In this document: positions 47,901 to 53,852 of the stretch, piece after piece | How positions within the stretch are numbered: the stretch's first letter is position 1 | How the letters are laid out: the number at the start of each line of letters is the position of its first letter | Source of the DNA: Janthinobacterium sp. CG3 | GTDB lineage: Bacteria > Pseudomonadota > Gammaproteobacteria > Burkholderiales > Burkholderiaceae_D | DNA: 64,000 nt | Assembly: GCF_000344615.1 (NCBI RefSeq) | Contig: NZ_KB467826.1 | Span: 59,450 to 123,449, forward strand | Direction of reading: 5' to 3' | Program-made: the position numbers and the translations under genes | Notes under the pieces: model-generated | Told to the model about the DNA's origin: nothing | Seen by the model: only the letters and a program-made list of their open reading frames with translations | Databases searched by the model: none

Positions 47901-48896
47901 AAGGCGGTGGGCACCGGCGATATCAGCAACGCCGGCGAGCTGCTGCGCGACCACTTCATAGCGCTGGCCAGGGCCAACCCGGAGACGATCAACATGCACC
48001 TGGACACGGCCAAGCAGATCATGGACGTGGCCGACAAGGGCGCCGACCTGATGGCCCGCGGCTACGCGCCGCTGTCGCGCTTCGGCAAATACACCGTCTA
48101 TGTGGAGGAGAACGGCGAACAGGAATACTTCGGGATGTTTGAATCCCAGTTCGAGGCGTCGAAGATGGCGCGCAAGATGCGCGCCGAATTCCCTGACGCG
48201 GATGTGCGCCACGGCACCGTGTCGGAAGACGGATACAAGATGTTCGCCGGCGTTTCGCCGGAGACGATCGAGTTGTTCGGCTCGATGGTGGGCCTAGACA
48301 GCCAGGCCGACGCCAAGAGCACCGAGGTATACCAAACCTACCTGAAGCTGGCCAAGAACAACCGCAGCTCGATGAAACGTCTGATCCAACGCAAGGGCAT
48401 TGCCGGCTTCAGCGAGGATGCCGGCCGCGTGCTCGCCGGATTCATCTATTCGAACGCGCGCCTGACGGCCGGCAACGCGCACCTCGGCGAAATCGACGCC
48501 GCAGTCACAGAAATCCCCAAGCAGCAGGGCGAGCTGATGGACGCGGCGGTACAACTGCGCGACCACATCAAAAATCCGGAGAGCGCCGGCGTCAAACTGG
48601 GCGGCCTGATGTTCGCCCAGTTCCTGGGCGGCTCGGTGGCGTCAGCCATGGTCAACTTGACCCAGCCGCTGACGATGACCTTGCCCTACCTGAGCCAGTT
48701 CGGCGGGATCGGCAAGGCCAGCAAGCGCATGGTCAGCGCCGTGCGCGACGCCGGCAAGGACGTGACAGGCGACGCCGGGCTCGACGCCGCCTTGCGGTGG
48801 GCGACTGAGGAAGGCATCGGGTTCTGTCGCATTAGCGAACGTCAACTGACCAATCAGGTAAACTGCGGCGCCCGAACTCATGACGAATCGATATGA
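35994..48896 (+). CDS. Giant phage polyvalent protein, truncated by IS6
   Basis: Native codons run to 48819 (about 4275 residues); the last 25 come from the IS element. Regions in order: a Gly/Ala-rich hydrophobic N-terminus (~40-340); coiled helices (~430-620); an FtsK-gamma-like winged helix (~675-740, FKIGYNRAARLMESME); an inorganic-pyrophosphatase-like domain (~765-905, GMDKDHIDTFIG); a DarB-like N6-methyltransferase (~1600-1790, FEPGMGIGSF, GNPPFSQ); an SF2 helicase (~2310-2870, AVGAGKT, ADEAH); a metallopeptidase-like HETLH (~3308); an ART-like domain (~3590-3720, YYHGSR, GTGVYATTD); and PLSRFG (~4030). Such proteins are injected with DNA and counter host defences. The tail is found at 1-816. 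Confidence 0.85.
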   Translation: MSKNKQPPAYLRQTEEQPNWGAGESFLASLQQEGEQEKPRAGAGVLRTAGDVGIKLAQGAVGLGSAVVGLGSLVTGGLVGKGMRAIGYDPKATNEAFGEYLSDSQKASDAQVQKADGFVDSIAASVQNPRSIVGSIAESAPGMLAGMGVTSAIARGIATKAALATAEGAAASAAELAAGKTAAQATTAALATDAGGAAANGAIEAAGARLMATGAATEGAQGAGQIADAAQAEGRNYTDYALPAIAAGAITGGIGYGAGKLMGDAATELATGARSAGVKGGIAARAGREFVSEGVLEEMPQSAQEQYFTNIAQGEQDSMKGVGSAAGAGLVTGGVMGAGMGAMQRNHSAPRAEAPEVPPAPPVPLPNTGPLSRAANAVQAAAAANPVAATPAPALPSFEEISARLAELDTIARGAPTRREPDQNGITVTIPSVKARKFTLEEQAEFKSLMEAHNARTAIPEDQRPEFEAMLKEEAAAQQKQRDEAVAHALAVDQDAQLSQLLAEEQEQQHAAAQAKARADALLEQQETVTTNTIVEHERQVRAEANRAALRNDVLADASIPADQKKSAFRAALRREGYANVLLTDIDQAEIVRATAPIPSAPNELVDVVPELQPAPAAPAKANTKAVDDAIAAGMRLKTPNGAVLHKPGSAKVFRLSTAQKAYYQKKMAPPAAPGADDLYDQAAALVLSSRDASIPTVQSHFKIGYNRAARLMESMEAAGIVSEMESDGRRTVLAEVKALDVAAHEAATSPHNDLAEPTAAQKVAGNYKKAHVNMHGLDISIENPVGSKRSGTDKDGAAWENEMQHHYGYIKGTVGMDKDHIDTFIGANHASDKVFVVDQIDPATGKPDEHKVMLGFDSAEQARAAYQANYATGWAGGQEVTETDVQGFKDWLSNGNTKKPFAAQAKQISAQNEPSAAPAAQPERDAIAARYAALLAERREGVSPAPMEFHRRFAGDLLAKDAYALKWITNGMNDTSKKVFAEFTGTKLPKAQGASWTALKAWAGVTDEQDAAVTARADAARRAKEEQDNDEAAERGARNQKFKAGSNDDTIVTGKEAVDRQIAEGYKSIQNIAKSPVPKYALVNVELGRYYLLDKVAKRYAEVALKRLGQSPIAKDTDGDALTSAGQADADQAEHTRELADAAAKGHTVADDNDVSHLFGKKPAAPTAAAPALPKLTKQELNAIYVTDMTPDQLLQAKEMFAGLPRAKKIDKEIEKRGLTPPVAPAAAVESAVAPPDVAAPAAVVHASTAPEHAQNTGKPLDRSTKFIPTADPADVVDAELSDALSHLGDVLGDVFGAKLNITGQQHTAGALLPALSKVIELLVRRGARSLADALSQSAKVMRANAAIAPHMDQISARQWKAAYNAIAEYHEGTDSEASVAGVDADAVLHLVRGDVAKSDTKTDTEQKEQENDSTATTSSPALDRAVDAGLRPAGSDAPLRGARPARPRAGRADDGSVRKSGRPAKRTDDGVGRVGDGGRADAVSDGQNDAVAGSDERVPGADFRPASGGLTREGSWYETAKRNIDLIDLAIQIDKEGRPATPDEQTLLSKYVGFGAGEIRNKIFPIPPGYAKQAEPSRLIWSNHVADARWKSLAERLEALPRDWQKSVLQSSQYAHYTSEGIIRSVWSAMQRLGFTGGKVFEPGMGIGSFSMLMPEAVRQTSRYTGIEFDGPTALVAKLLSPEQNVLHDDFIKRKFPKNFFDVAIGNPPFSQTKIFGDAEYEKNGFMLHDFFFAKSIDRVRPGGLLAFVTSKGTMDKQTDKARKYLSDRADLLGAIRMPSTAFEANAGTSVVTDVIFLRKRQVGEAPAGAAWGGLQTVDTVDGPVVVNEYFAKHPEMVLGQQRLSGNTDDIGRRIDSNGRGGERYTVVSYDKTPAELDEKFALAVERLPENVYSVLSQSAESVKRETAKVDFDPSVTREGVVYLAKDGSVMRVENGVGRALDGAVKLSENDKAWFAGYVGLRDLVQATRLAQATDGEWAPALKKLNKAYDAFRKEHGPINDFRIQVRKSTDEAGNVVETESRVFKNRRRFREDYDSAILTQLETINEAGEIVKSPFMLGRTIGKPVTREVKSIGDALAVSLDAIGVLDLADVAGRIGLTVPEAVEALDKQVYKTPDGQWQLADEYLAGDVVAKLEEAELAVRVDPQLRRNIEALNEVQPEKLGPSQISAKLGASWVPVSHVNAFAAEIEAGSVTFDPTTETWQVDGGNLRSQRRAGAEYGTAMRSPSELLEAALNSRSVKIVSRDENKKTIPDVEATTAANEALRKIKDKFKGWVWTDSERALELVESYNKRFNNIAPRRFDGSHLTLPGVSLRFNLHPHQLRAIWRMIQTGNTYLAHAVGAGKTIEMIAAGMEQKRLGLIKKPIYVVPNHMLEQFANEFMELYPLANIMVADDENFSAERRKAFIASATMNGPDAIIITHDAFQRVGVKEETVAPIRDEILADLEIELSETAKDNDSRVRRSQLEQQIEAVTQRFDRIIAAGGKDSTIKFEDMGVDFVFADEAHVFRKLDFHTAQQIKGIDPNGSKRALDMYVKTRWLEQQRPGRAMVFASGTPVTNTMGELYTIMRFFAADELDRAGISTFDAWARQFGEVSPALEPNAAGKYELIERFAKFDNVPELMSRVRQFMDVLTSESLGALVKRPDLIGGKPNLNVVAPSAALDAYMKTELSTRIAVSKRWKPSKEQPNNPDPIVAIITDGRFAAIDPRFFGGQLDEGGASIITAMADKVVAGYHAGKDNVYLDKAGKPEPTKGSTQMVFYNLGFGEQSQKNRGFNSRAAFTKRLTDGGIARAHIAWFEDANTDAKKEAIFKAMRSGQIRVLIGSAKKMGTGVNVQKRLAVLHYQDPPWFPADVEQPHGRIIRQGNQNDEVAIEWYTTKGTYQSTMWQMVARKQRFIDQAFMGDKSMRSMDDLGEASLFEQAAAVASGDPRAIQLAGLKQDVERFERLQAAQANEQIAVRSALRNAEWEVTSADRAVATYGAAFKIVGERLFTFTSAKVGAAEYDKMGEFGQALKSAFNQTAADAVTHPAAANERQIATLGDGLVVTLEGSREPESKKLTGNFELSIHVGDLQMHVAMGEGLGAEVDATGLARRVVNKINGVETELQQARRRKASNETDIVRLRKKMGAPFEYQQELAEKYAELKRLEEELHHEGIQAAAAFVAPAVQINADGSTGVPAAPADVPLFSRDADYFRDVDNTYLPAAPTPQAEDGAASTAPAALTGLELLQAMKDTQMLNKQLEKAGMAPVRALRAAPSAGFALARQIGNVFGIKVHYVSKNDDFEGVAYKGVAYIAEGMRNTELAIAGHETLHALEQGNPELSKQLRAQIRTYLKDGVVRDRQAQEQAQSGHMPVSERKAEGEVLADINGAMWIDPVFWSDMAKADRNLFRQVAYKFMQLATQVIGSLRGSRFDVATLVGDVAAVRAIMVATWAEHVQGVEQDMPVDERALFSRDPVGGGQAALDRQQDAARQFAAAELQYGGRAAYGELKAAGGTLLSYPQWIITKTPNFKHYYGHWENEHAADGIESAVHQGERQSQDAEGVHAGRDDVPAGRPPTFPGQSGPVRALGSPESATGGGAHARAAQEPVIYYHGSRADIDSFDLSHGDRKDHGWLGTGVYATTDADLAHSYASLKNGADKPNIAPLFIAVRNPFIATSAVKSKLSRASRADIEQFTDDLKAAGYDGVALNFEDGSQELVAFSPSAVKSAIGNAGGFDAGSADIRFSRAGLGVALGGAANSINAVRLPANYLVGDLFNDSGKLNWWHKSIGTMDNLAKRAPAFGKVYEAVQSFIGDVSRYAVVAADLAPTLLPKLENVGDIFGAARKKPLTAADTKAIGAPIFEGTLVWARDEHGDPIKVKELEDRAALLTVDQKAQVLLQKRIIDDEQNKAWRNSPLDFYEETITRRFNETQLKTGLVWSGAELRAMFRLTDAQIGQYREFRAATDKSLTNLSISEMVKLGGKDAKGMLEKAVGTGDISNAGELLRDHFIALARANPETINMHLDTAKQIMDVADKGADLMARGYAPLSRFGKYTVYVEENGEQEYFGMFESQFEASKMARKMRAEFPDADVRHGTVSEDGYKMFAGVSPETIELFGSMVGLDSQADAKSTEVYQTYLKLAKNNRSSMKRLIQRKGIAGFSEDAGRVLAGFIYSNARLTAGNAHLGEIDAAVTEIPKQQGELMDAAVQLRDHIKNPESAGVKLGGLMFAQFLGGSVASAMVNLTQPLTMTLPYLSQFGGIGKASKRMVSAVRDAGKDVTGDAGLDAALRWATEEGIGFCRISERQLTNQVNCGARTHDESI
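40231..40530 (+). CDS. Nested ORF within giant gene (out of frame, strong RBS)
   Basis: The 99-residue ORF lies in the +1 frame inside the giant gene. AAAAGGAG ends 7 bases before the ATG, an excellent ribosome binding site. The product (MIPPLQPVRLRSIARWMQ; LDRLALALDELMMEAFENRE) looks like a folded helical protein. In contrast, the giant-protein frame over the same bases is an Arg/Gly/Asp-rich linker. The ORF ends just where the methyltransferase region resumes. Function unknown; possibly a chaperone or immunity partner. Confidence 0.55.
   Translation: MIPPLQPVRLRSIARWMQDCDPLAAMRPSAELDRLALALDELMMEAFENREDLLKEQMMASGVWGTAAGLTQFPTDRMTLWQEVTSEFLAPISDPLPVD
46555..46758 (+). CDS. Second nested ORF within giant gene (out of frame)
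   Basis: The 67-residue ORF (MQRTESNRQFIKASGKAKTQ; DPFERLEAQNLQQVEERTRA) has CTGGGAG about 8 bases before its ATG. Over the same bases the giant frame is a low-complexity linker between YYGHWEN and the ART-like domain start (EPVIYYHGSR). The ORF ends at the domain boundary, as the first nested ORF does. Confidence 0.45.
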   Translation: MQRTESNRQFIKASGKAKTQKEFTRAVMTFLPDGPPPSPDSLDPFERLEAQNLQQVEERTRALRKSR

Positions 48897-49643
48897 TCAA
48901 TTTCAAAGGGATGCGCTTTCCTATCGATGTGATCCTGGTCTGCATCCGTTGGTATGCAGCCTACCCGCTGAGTTACCGGCACCTCGAGGAGATGATGGAA
49001 GAGCGCGGCGTGTCGGTCGACCATTCGTCGATCAACCGGTGGGCGGTTCGTTTCCTGCCGCTCATCGAAAAGATGGCCCGGAAACACAAGCGCCCGGTCG
49101 GTGGCAGCTGGCGAATGGATGAGACCTATATCAAGGTCAAAGGGGTCTGGAAATACCTCTACCGCGCTGTCGACAAGCAGGGTAAGACCGTCGACTTCCT
49201 GTTGACAGCCAAGCGCGACATGGCTGCAGCGAAGCGCTTCTTCGAAAAGGCGATGGGGGCGAACGGCGATCCCGACAAGATCGCGATGGACAAGAGCGGT
49301 GCCAACAAGGCGGCGATCGACGAGGTCAACGCTGGTCGCGACGTCCAGATTATGGTGCGCCAAGTCAAATACCTCAACAACATCGTCGAGCAGGACCATC
49401 GCGCCATCAAGCGGATGACCAGGCCCATGCTCAACTTCAAATCGTTCCGGTCCGCCAGTTCGGTGCTGGCTGGAATAGAGCTGATGCACATGATCCGCAA
49501 AGGTCAGTTCGAGATCGACGGCGCTGAGGCGATGTCGTTCGCCGACCAATTTTCTGCGATGGCAGGAGTGGTCCGTCCAGTTTGAGGGGAGCAGCTCCGT
49601 TTTCGGCCAATTTCCGCCGTTTGATCAACAACGCGACAGAACC
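48820..49643 (+). mobile_element. IS6-family insertion sequence (complete)
   Basis: An 824-bp element with terminal repeats GGTTCTGTCGC and GCGACAGAACC and one intact transposase gene. The 8-bp flanks differ (AGGCATCG left, CCTTCAAG right), so this is not a simple insertion: deletion or recombination has joined the giant phage gene to an IS4-type remnant. Confidence 0.9.
48893..49585 (+). CDS. IS6-family transposase
   Basis: The 230-residue DDE transposase begins MINFKGMRFPIDVILVCIRW. Catalytic residues lie in WRMDETYIKV, MDKSGANKA and VEQDHRAIKR. IS6 elements such as IS26 move by replicative or conservative cointegration and often bracket cargo genes. It appears intact. Confidence 0.93.
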   Translation: MINFKGMRFPIDVILVCIRWYAAYPLSYRHLEEMMEERGVSVDHSSINRWAVRFLPLIEKMARKHKRPVGGSWRMDETYIKVKGVWKYLYRAVDKQGKTVDFLLTAKRDMAAAKRFFEKAMGANGDPDKIAMDKSGANKAAIDEVNAGRDVQIMVRQVKYLNNIVEQDHRAIKRMTRPMLNFKSFRSASSVLAGIELMHMIRKGQFEIDGAEAMSFADQFSAMAGVVRPV

Positions 49644-49999
49644 CCTTCAAGCGCCTGAAGCACCGCCTCAATCTGGAGCATGTCACCGGGCTGTCCCAGT
49701 TGGCGGTGCTGCAGGACTTCGCTGCCAAAGTCGTTTGCGACAATCTGCAGGCACTGACGGTGGCGGCTTCACGCGCCCAAGCTGGCTTGCCACAGACACA
49801 TCGTATCAACCGCGCCTACGCCCACACTGCGCTCAAGCCGCTGCTTCCGGCGCTACTGCTGGGCAGGGCGGCTGCGCAACAGCTCCAACAGCTCATGGAA
49901 CTCATCGCGGGCGCCACTTACCGACACCGACCCGGCGCATCCAAACCCCGCCCCCAGCAGTCGAAGCCACACAGGCCCATGACGCAGAAGCCATGCTGA
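49644..49999 (+). pseudogene. IS4-type transposase C-terminal remnant
   Basis: The frame starts at the IS6 edge with FKRLKHRLNLEHVTGLSQ and runs about 119 residues to a stop. The FKRLK segment is the region after the catalytic Glu in IS4-type transposases. Everything before it was lost at the IS6 junction. Confidence 0.75.
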
Positions 50000-50132
50000 A
50001 GTCAGATTCTGTTAAGTCCGGTAGATTGCCAAGCGGCCCTACGACATCCATTCGTTGTCGCGCCCGCTCCCAAACGGCATCAGGAAGTGTCAAGACCCCT
50101 TGCTCGGCTATGCGCTGTATTTCTGTTGCCAC
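49997..50132 (-). pseudogene. N-terminal fragment of a Mu/TniA-like integrase
   Basis: GTG at 50132 opens VATEIQRIAEQGVLTLPDAV followed by WERARQRMDVVGPLGNLP, which resembles the start of large DDE integrases of Mu/TniA type. It runs into the IS4 remnant after about 45 residues. The DDE core is missing. Confidence 0.5.
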
Positions 50133-50162
50133 GCCCGCACCTCACTTCTGTGCATAGGAGTA

Positions 50163-50843
50163 TTAAGCATAGACGATGATGGCGAAGACGGCTACTGACA
50201 AAAGTAAGTCAGGACTCGTGTGCACAGTCGCCGTCTGGGCCAGCAAAATGGTGCAGTCGCCTTCTGAAAATGACACATAGCCTCGCATACTGGCCGACAG
50301 GATGCACGCTTGAAGGCGCGCGCAAGGCCACCTCGGCGTCGCGCCGCTCGGTGATATCGCGGAAGCTCCCGACCCGCCCTTGGGCAGCGACGGGAGCACA
50401 TGGATTTGCGAGAAGCGCTCGAGCACGCGGCCGTCGGCCAGTTCCAGCAGGTCGTAGCTTTCCGGCAGCGGCGAGCCATCGATGCCCTGCAGTCTGGCCA
50501 GGAACTGCTCGGCATCATTGAACTGGACGCTGATCCGGCGCACCAGCTGGCGGTGATCGGCGCCGGACGCCAGCACCTGGCGCAGCCCGAACATGTCGGC
50601 CAGGCGCGCATTGAAAGCGCTGACCCGGCATTTGCCGTCGACCGCCAGGATGACGTCGATGGTCGACTCCACCGTGGCGCGCATGGTCGCCAGCGATTGC
50701 GCCAGCTGCGCGGCATTGAACTCGAGGTCGCGCTTGGCCAGCAGCAGGGCATCGTCGCTGTGCTGGCGCACCTGCAGGATGCTCTGCGCGTTCTGCAGCA
50801 CTACCGAGCGCGGCATCGGCTCTTCGTCGTCGGCGAAACTCAC
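50163..50843 (-). pseudogene. PAS-domain sensor fragment
   Basis: GTG 50843 (overlapping the stop of the gene before it) opens MSFADDEEPMPRSVV. A PAS domain follows (VESTIDVILAVDGKCRVSAF to YDLLELADGRVLERFS). The PAS tail (GSFRDITERRDAEVAL) is found in another frame at about 50310-50380, so the gene is frameshifted. No kinase or GGDEF output domain remains. Confidence 0.65.
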
Positions 50844-51330
50844 GGCCTGCCGCCGAGGATTTCGGCCGCCATCGCGGTGCCGTCGATGCGCGCCCATATC
50901 TTGGAAAGCGCGGTGTCGCGCGTGGTCGAGGTGTCGTCGCAGCACCGCGAGAAGCCGTAATCGTCGGTGCTGCCGAGCTGGGGACAGCGGGATGTACTAC
51001 GCCGCCTCGAACACGCAGTCGCACACTTCTTGCGCCGTCTTGATGTGCGGATCGATCGGCGCGACGACCCCGACGAAGATGCGCACGCCGGGCTTGAGTT
51101 GCTCGCGAATGATCTTGAGCACGCGCACCGGTCCGGTACGCCCGCCAGCGCGATGTAGAAGCTACCCACCTTCAGTTCAAACAGGCTCGGCAGCAGTTGG
51201 GCGTCGTCGATCTCCGCGCTGTGGGCCGAATTGCGGTCGCTGCCCGGACAGGTGTGGACATCGGTCAATGAGGCCCATGAAGTTGGCCGCGCCATGCCGG
51301 CCAGTCGCTGACGGTGCGACTCGGGCTGAC
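50840..51330 (-). pseudogene. MetE-like methyltransferase C-terminal pseudogene
   Basis: Pieces in two frames match the C-terminus of cobalamin-independent methionine synthase-like proteins: RVLKIIREQLKPGVRIFVGV, APIDPHIKTAQEV, and GSTDDYGFSRCCDDTSTTRD. A TAG interrupts after VCDCVFEAA and at least two frameshifts are needed. The N-terminal part is missing. Confidence 0.7.
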
Positions 51331-51914
51331 CATGACCGAAGCACGTTTGCCGCGCTGCGCAACTGCCCTGGCCAGCCTGCCCCTGATTACGCATATACAA
51401 AAAAAACGATCGTTGCGTGGATGGTACAATATTTCCACATGACACTTTTTCTTTTGGACGTATACTCTGGACTATTTTACAGATTGAGCGCTCAGGAAAC
51501 GAGTGGCAAAGAGACAATGACCATCGCAAGCGTCAAGCTCAACACACGCCTGACGCGGCCGGTTCCGCCGGCCAGCAATCGACAACTCCGACTCAATCGA
51601 TGCAAGTCCTTTATTGCCGTTGACGACCACCCACATCTCCGACCATAAGTAGGCTAAAAAAGGTATGACACTACAGCCAGACACTCGTGAATTCCCCTCG
51701 ATGACCCGATGACCAGCATGTCCAAGAGTTGCGCGATGATGAAAGCGTCACGCGTATCCCCAACAGCCCCGTACTGTTGAACCGCGTCGCGCGGCGGGGA
51801 ACGACTGTGTGTACGCCCTAAATTCGTCTGGGGGAAAGAGGTTCTACGGCCTCAGTTTATTTGTGCAACATCCATTTCGTTCGTCGTTTGCAAGCAACCT
51901 CAAGGAATAACTCC
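51331..51914. other. Non-coding stretch upstream of the chemosensory operon
   Basis: About 580 bp with an AT-rich core (51400-51480) and no convincing gene. It must hold the promoter of the che operon, but no consensus could be assigned. No clear sigma28 site was found. Confidence 0.4.
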
Positions 51915-53840
51915 ATGGCTATCGTTAAGAAACTTACCAATAAAATCCCCGCCGCGTTTGAGCGTGACAGCGGCAAACCGAGCGCCGCATCCGCGCGCGA
52001 CGCAGAAGTCCAGCGCAAAAGGGCGCGCACGCTCGGCAAGCAGCAGCAGGCGGCCGAGCGCATCGCCGCCGCCACCGGGCAGTTGTCTTCCGGCATCAAC
52101 GAGGCGGCCTCTGCCGCCGAGGAGTTGAAGCGCGCTGCCGACCAGATCGCCACCGGCGCCGAGCAGGCCTCGGGCGCGGCGCAGGAATCGATGACCGCTT
52201 TCAATCAGGTCATTGGCGCCATTGCACTCCAGTTGCGCAATGCCGACATCAGCCAGACCAAAATGCAGGTCGCTCAGACCCTGGTCACCAAAACCGGTTC
52301 GGACATTGCCAGCCTCATTACCAACGTCGCCGTGGCCGGGCAACGCCAGATTGCCTCCGTAGCGATGGTGGTGGAGCTGGAAAAACAGGCTGCCAACATC
52401 GGCGACATCGTCAAGGCGGTGGCGCGGATTGCCGACCAGACCAATCTGCTAGCCCTGAACGCGGCCATCGAGGCCGCCCGTGCCGGCAAGCATGGGAAGG
52501 GCTTTGCCGTGGTCGCCGACGAGGTGCGGACCCTGGCTGAAACCTCGGAAAAGAGCGCCAAGCTGATCCAAGACCTGGTGGGCAATATCCAGGTGGATGT
52601 CAAGGCCATCGCCGACGGCATCAACTCCTCGGCCAAGGCGATCGAAGGCGAAGTCGAAAAAGGCAAGGTGATCACCTTGCAGCTTGAGGCTATCCGTACC
52701 GACGTGATCGAAGTGGTGCGCGGCATCACGGAAATCGCCACCGGCGCCAAGCAGTCGGACGCCGCCGCCCAGCAAGCCTTGAAGGGCTCGGAGGAAATCG
52801 CCGCCGCGGCCCTGGAGCAATCGGCCGCTGCCGAGGAAACCGCCAAGACCGTCCAGCAGCAATCCCAGGCGCTGGCCGAGTCCGAGCAGGCCACCCAGGC
52901 CATGGCCGAACTGGCCGAAGACTTAAAAAACTCCACCGATGTGGCCAAGAGCGCCGAGGAAGTCGCCTCTTCCGCGGAGGAACTCTCGTCCGCGGTACAG
53001 GAGATCAACAGCGCCAGCGCTCAGATCATGGCCGCGATCGAGCAGATCCGGAAGGGCGCGCAAACCTCGGCGGCGGCGTGCGAACAGTCCGCCGCTGCGG
53101 TCACCCAGATCGAACGCGGTGTCGAGCTGGCGCAGCAGCGCGCCACGGACGGCGGCGAAAAGGTGAAGAACGTGCTCGCCACCCTTGCCGTCAACAAGAC
53201 GTCAGTCGATGAGCTGATCCGCGGAATTACCGCCTCAGTCATGGGCACGCAAGACAGCATCAAGCAGGTCAAGGACTTGGAGCAGGTGTCGCGCCGCATC
53301 AACAAGATTGTCGAAGCGATCACCACCGTGTCGATCCAGACCAACATGCTGGCAGTGAACGGCTCGATCGAAGCGGCGCGTGCCGGCGAATTCGGCAAGG
53401 GCTTCGTGGTGGTCTCGACCGACATTCGCAACCTTGCCCGCGACTCGGCGGAAAACGCCGACCGCATCAAGGACCTGGTCAAGGCCGTACAGGATCAGAT
53501 CGCTGCGGTCAGTGCCGATCTCGACGGGATCGTCAAGTCCGCCCTCAGCGAAGTGGAAGGGGCCAAAGCCTCGACCGCGAACCTGGTTCAGATCGAAGCG
53601 GACATCCTCGTGGTCGACCAGGGGACACGAGAAATTCTCTCCGCGTCCCAGGAAATTGCCGCTGCCATCGGTCAGGCGAAGCGCGGCATCGAGCAGATTT
53701 CCAGCGCCTCCCAGCAAGCCGAGAAAGCCGCCACCGAAGCGGCCGGCGCTGCCACCCAGCAGTCGAAGGGCGCCGAGGAATTGGCCTCCGCCATCGAGGA
53801 AATTTCCTCGCTGGCCGACGAACTGCAAAGCGCAGCGTAA
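51915..53840 (+). CDS. Soluble chemoreceptor with two signalling tips
   Basis: The 641-residue protein starts MAIVKKLTNKIPAAF after AAGGAATAACTCC. It has no transmembrane helix and no sensor domain. Two hairpin-tip motifs are present: ADQTNLLALNAAIEAARAGK near residue 175 and IQTNMLAVNGSIEAARAGEF near residue 475. Long Ala/Glu-rich coiled coils (helices with EEIAAAALEQSAAAEETAKT) surround them. Normal chemoreceptors have one tip; two suggest a tandem or folded-over dimer that could link CheA/CheW arrays. It is first in the operon with all che genes behind it. Confidence 0.85.
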   Translation: MAIVKKLTNKIPAAFERDSGKPSAASARDAEVQRKRARTLGKQQQAAERIAAATGQLSSGINEAASAAEELKRAADQIATGAEQASGAAQESMTAFNQVIGAIALQLRNADISQTKMQVAQTLVTKTGSDIASLITNVAVAGQRQIASVAMVVELEKQAANIGDIVKAVARIADQTNLLALNAAIEAARAGKHGKGFAVVADEVRTLAETSEKSAKLIQDLVGNIQVDVKAIADGINSSAKAIEGEVEKGKVITLQLEAIRTDVIEVVRGITEIATGAKQSDAAAQQALKGSEEIAAAALEQSAAAEETAKTVQQQSQALAESEQATQAMAELAEDLKNSTDVAKSAEEVASSAEELSSAVQEINSASAQIMAAIEQIRKGAQTSAAACEQSAAAVTQIERGVELAQQRATDGGEKVKNVLATLAVNKTSVDELIRGITASVMGTQDSIKQVKDLEQVSRRINKIVEAITTVSIQTNMLAVNGSIEAARAGEFGKGFVVVSTDIRNLARDSAENADRIKDLVKAVQDQIAAVSADLDGIVKSALSEVEGAKASTANLVQIEADILVVDQGTREILSASQEIAAAIGQAKRGIEQISSASQQAEKAATEAAGAATQQSKGAEELASAIEEISSLADELQSAA

Positions 53841-53852
53841 AGGGGCGCCATC

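Noticed and set aside
48812..49651. Simple IS6 insertion with 8-bp target duplication
   Set aside because: The flanks AGGCATCG and CCTTCAAG differ and belong to unrelated genes, so a rearrangement must be involved.
51700..51790. IS110-like transposase fragment on the minus strand upstream of the MCP
   Set aside because: A short GDTRDAFIIAQLLDML stretch is suggestive but too short and isolated to support a call.
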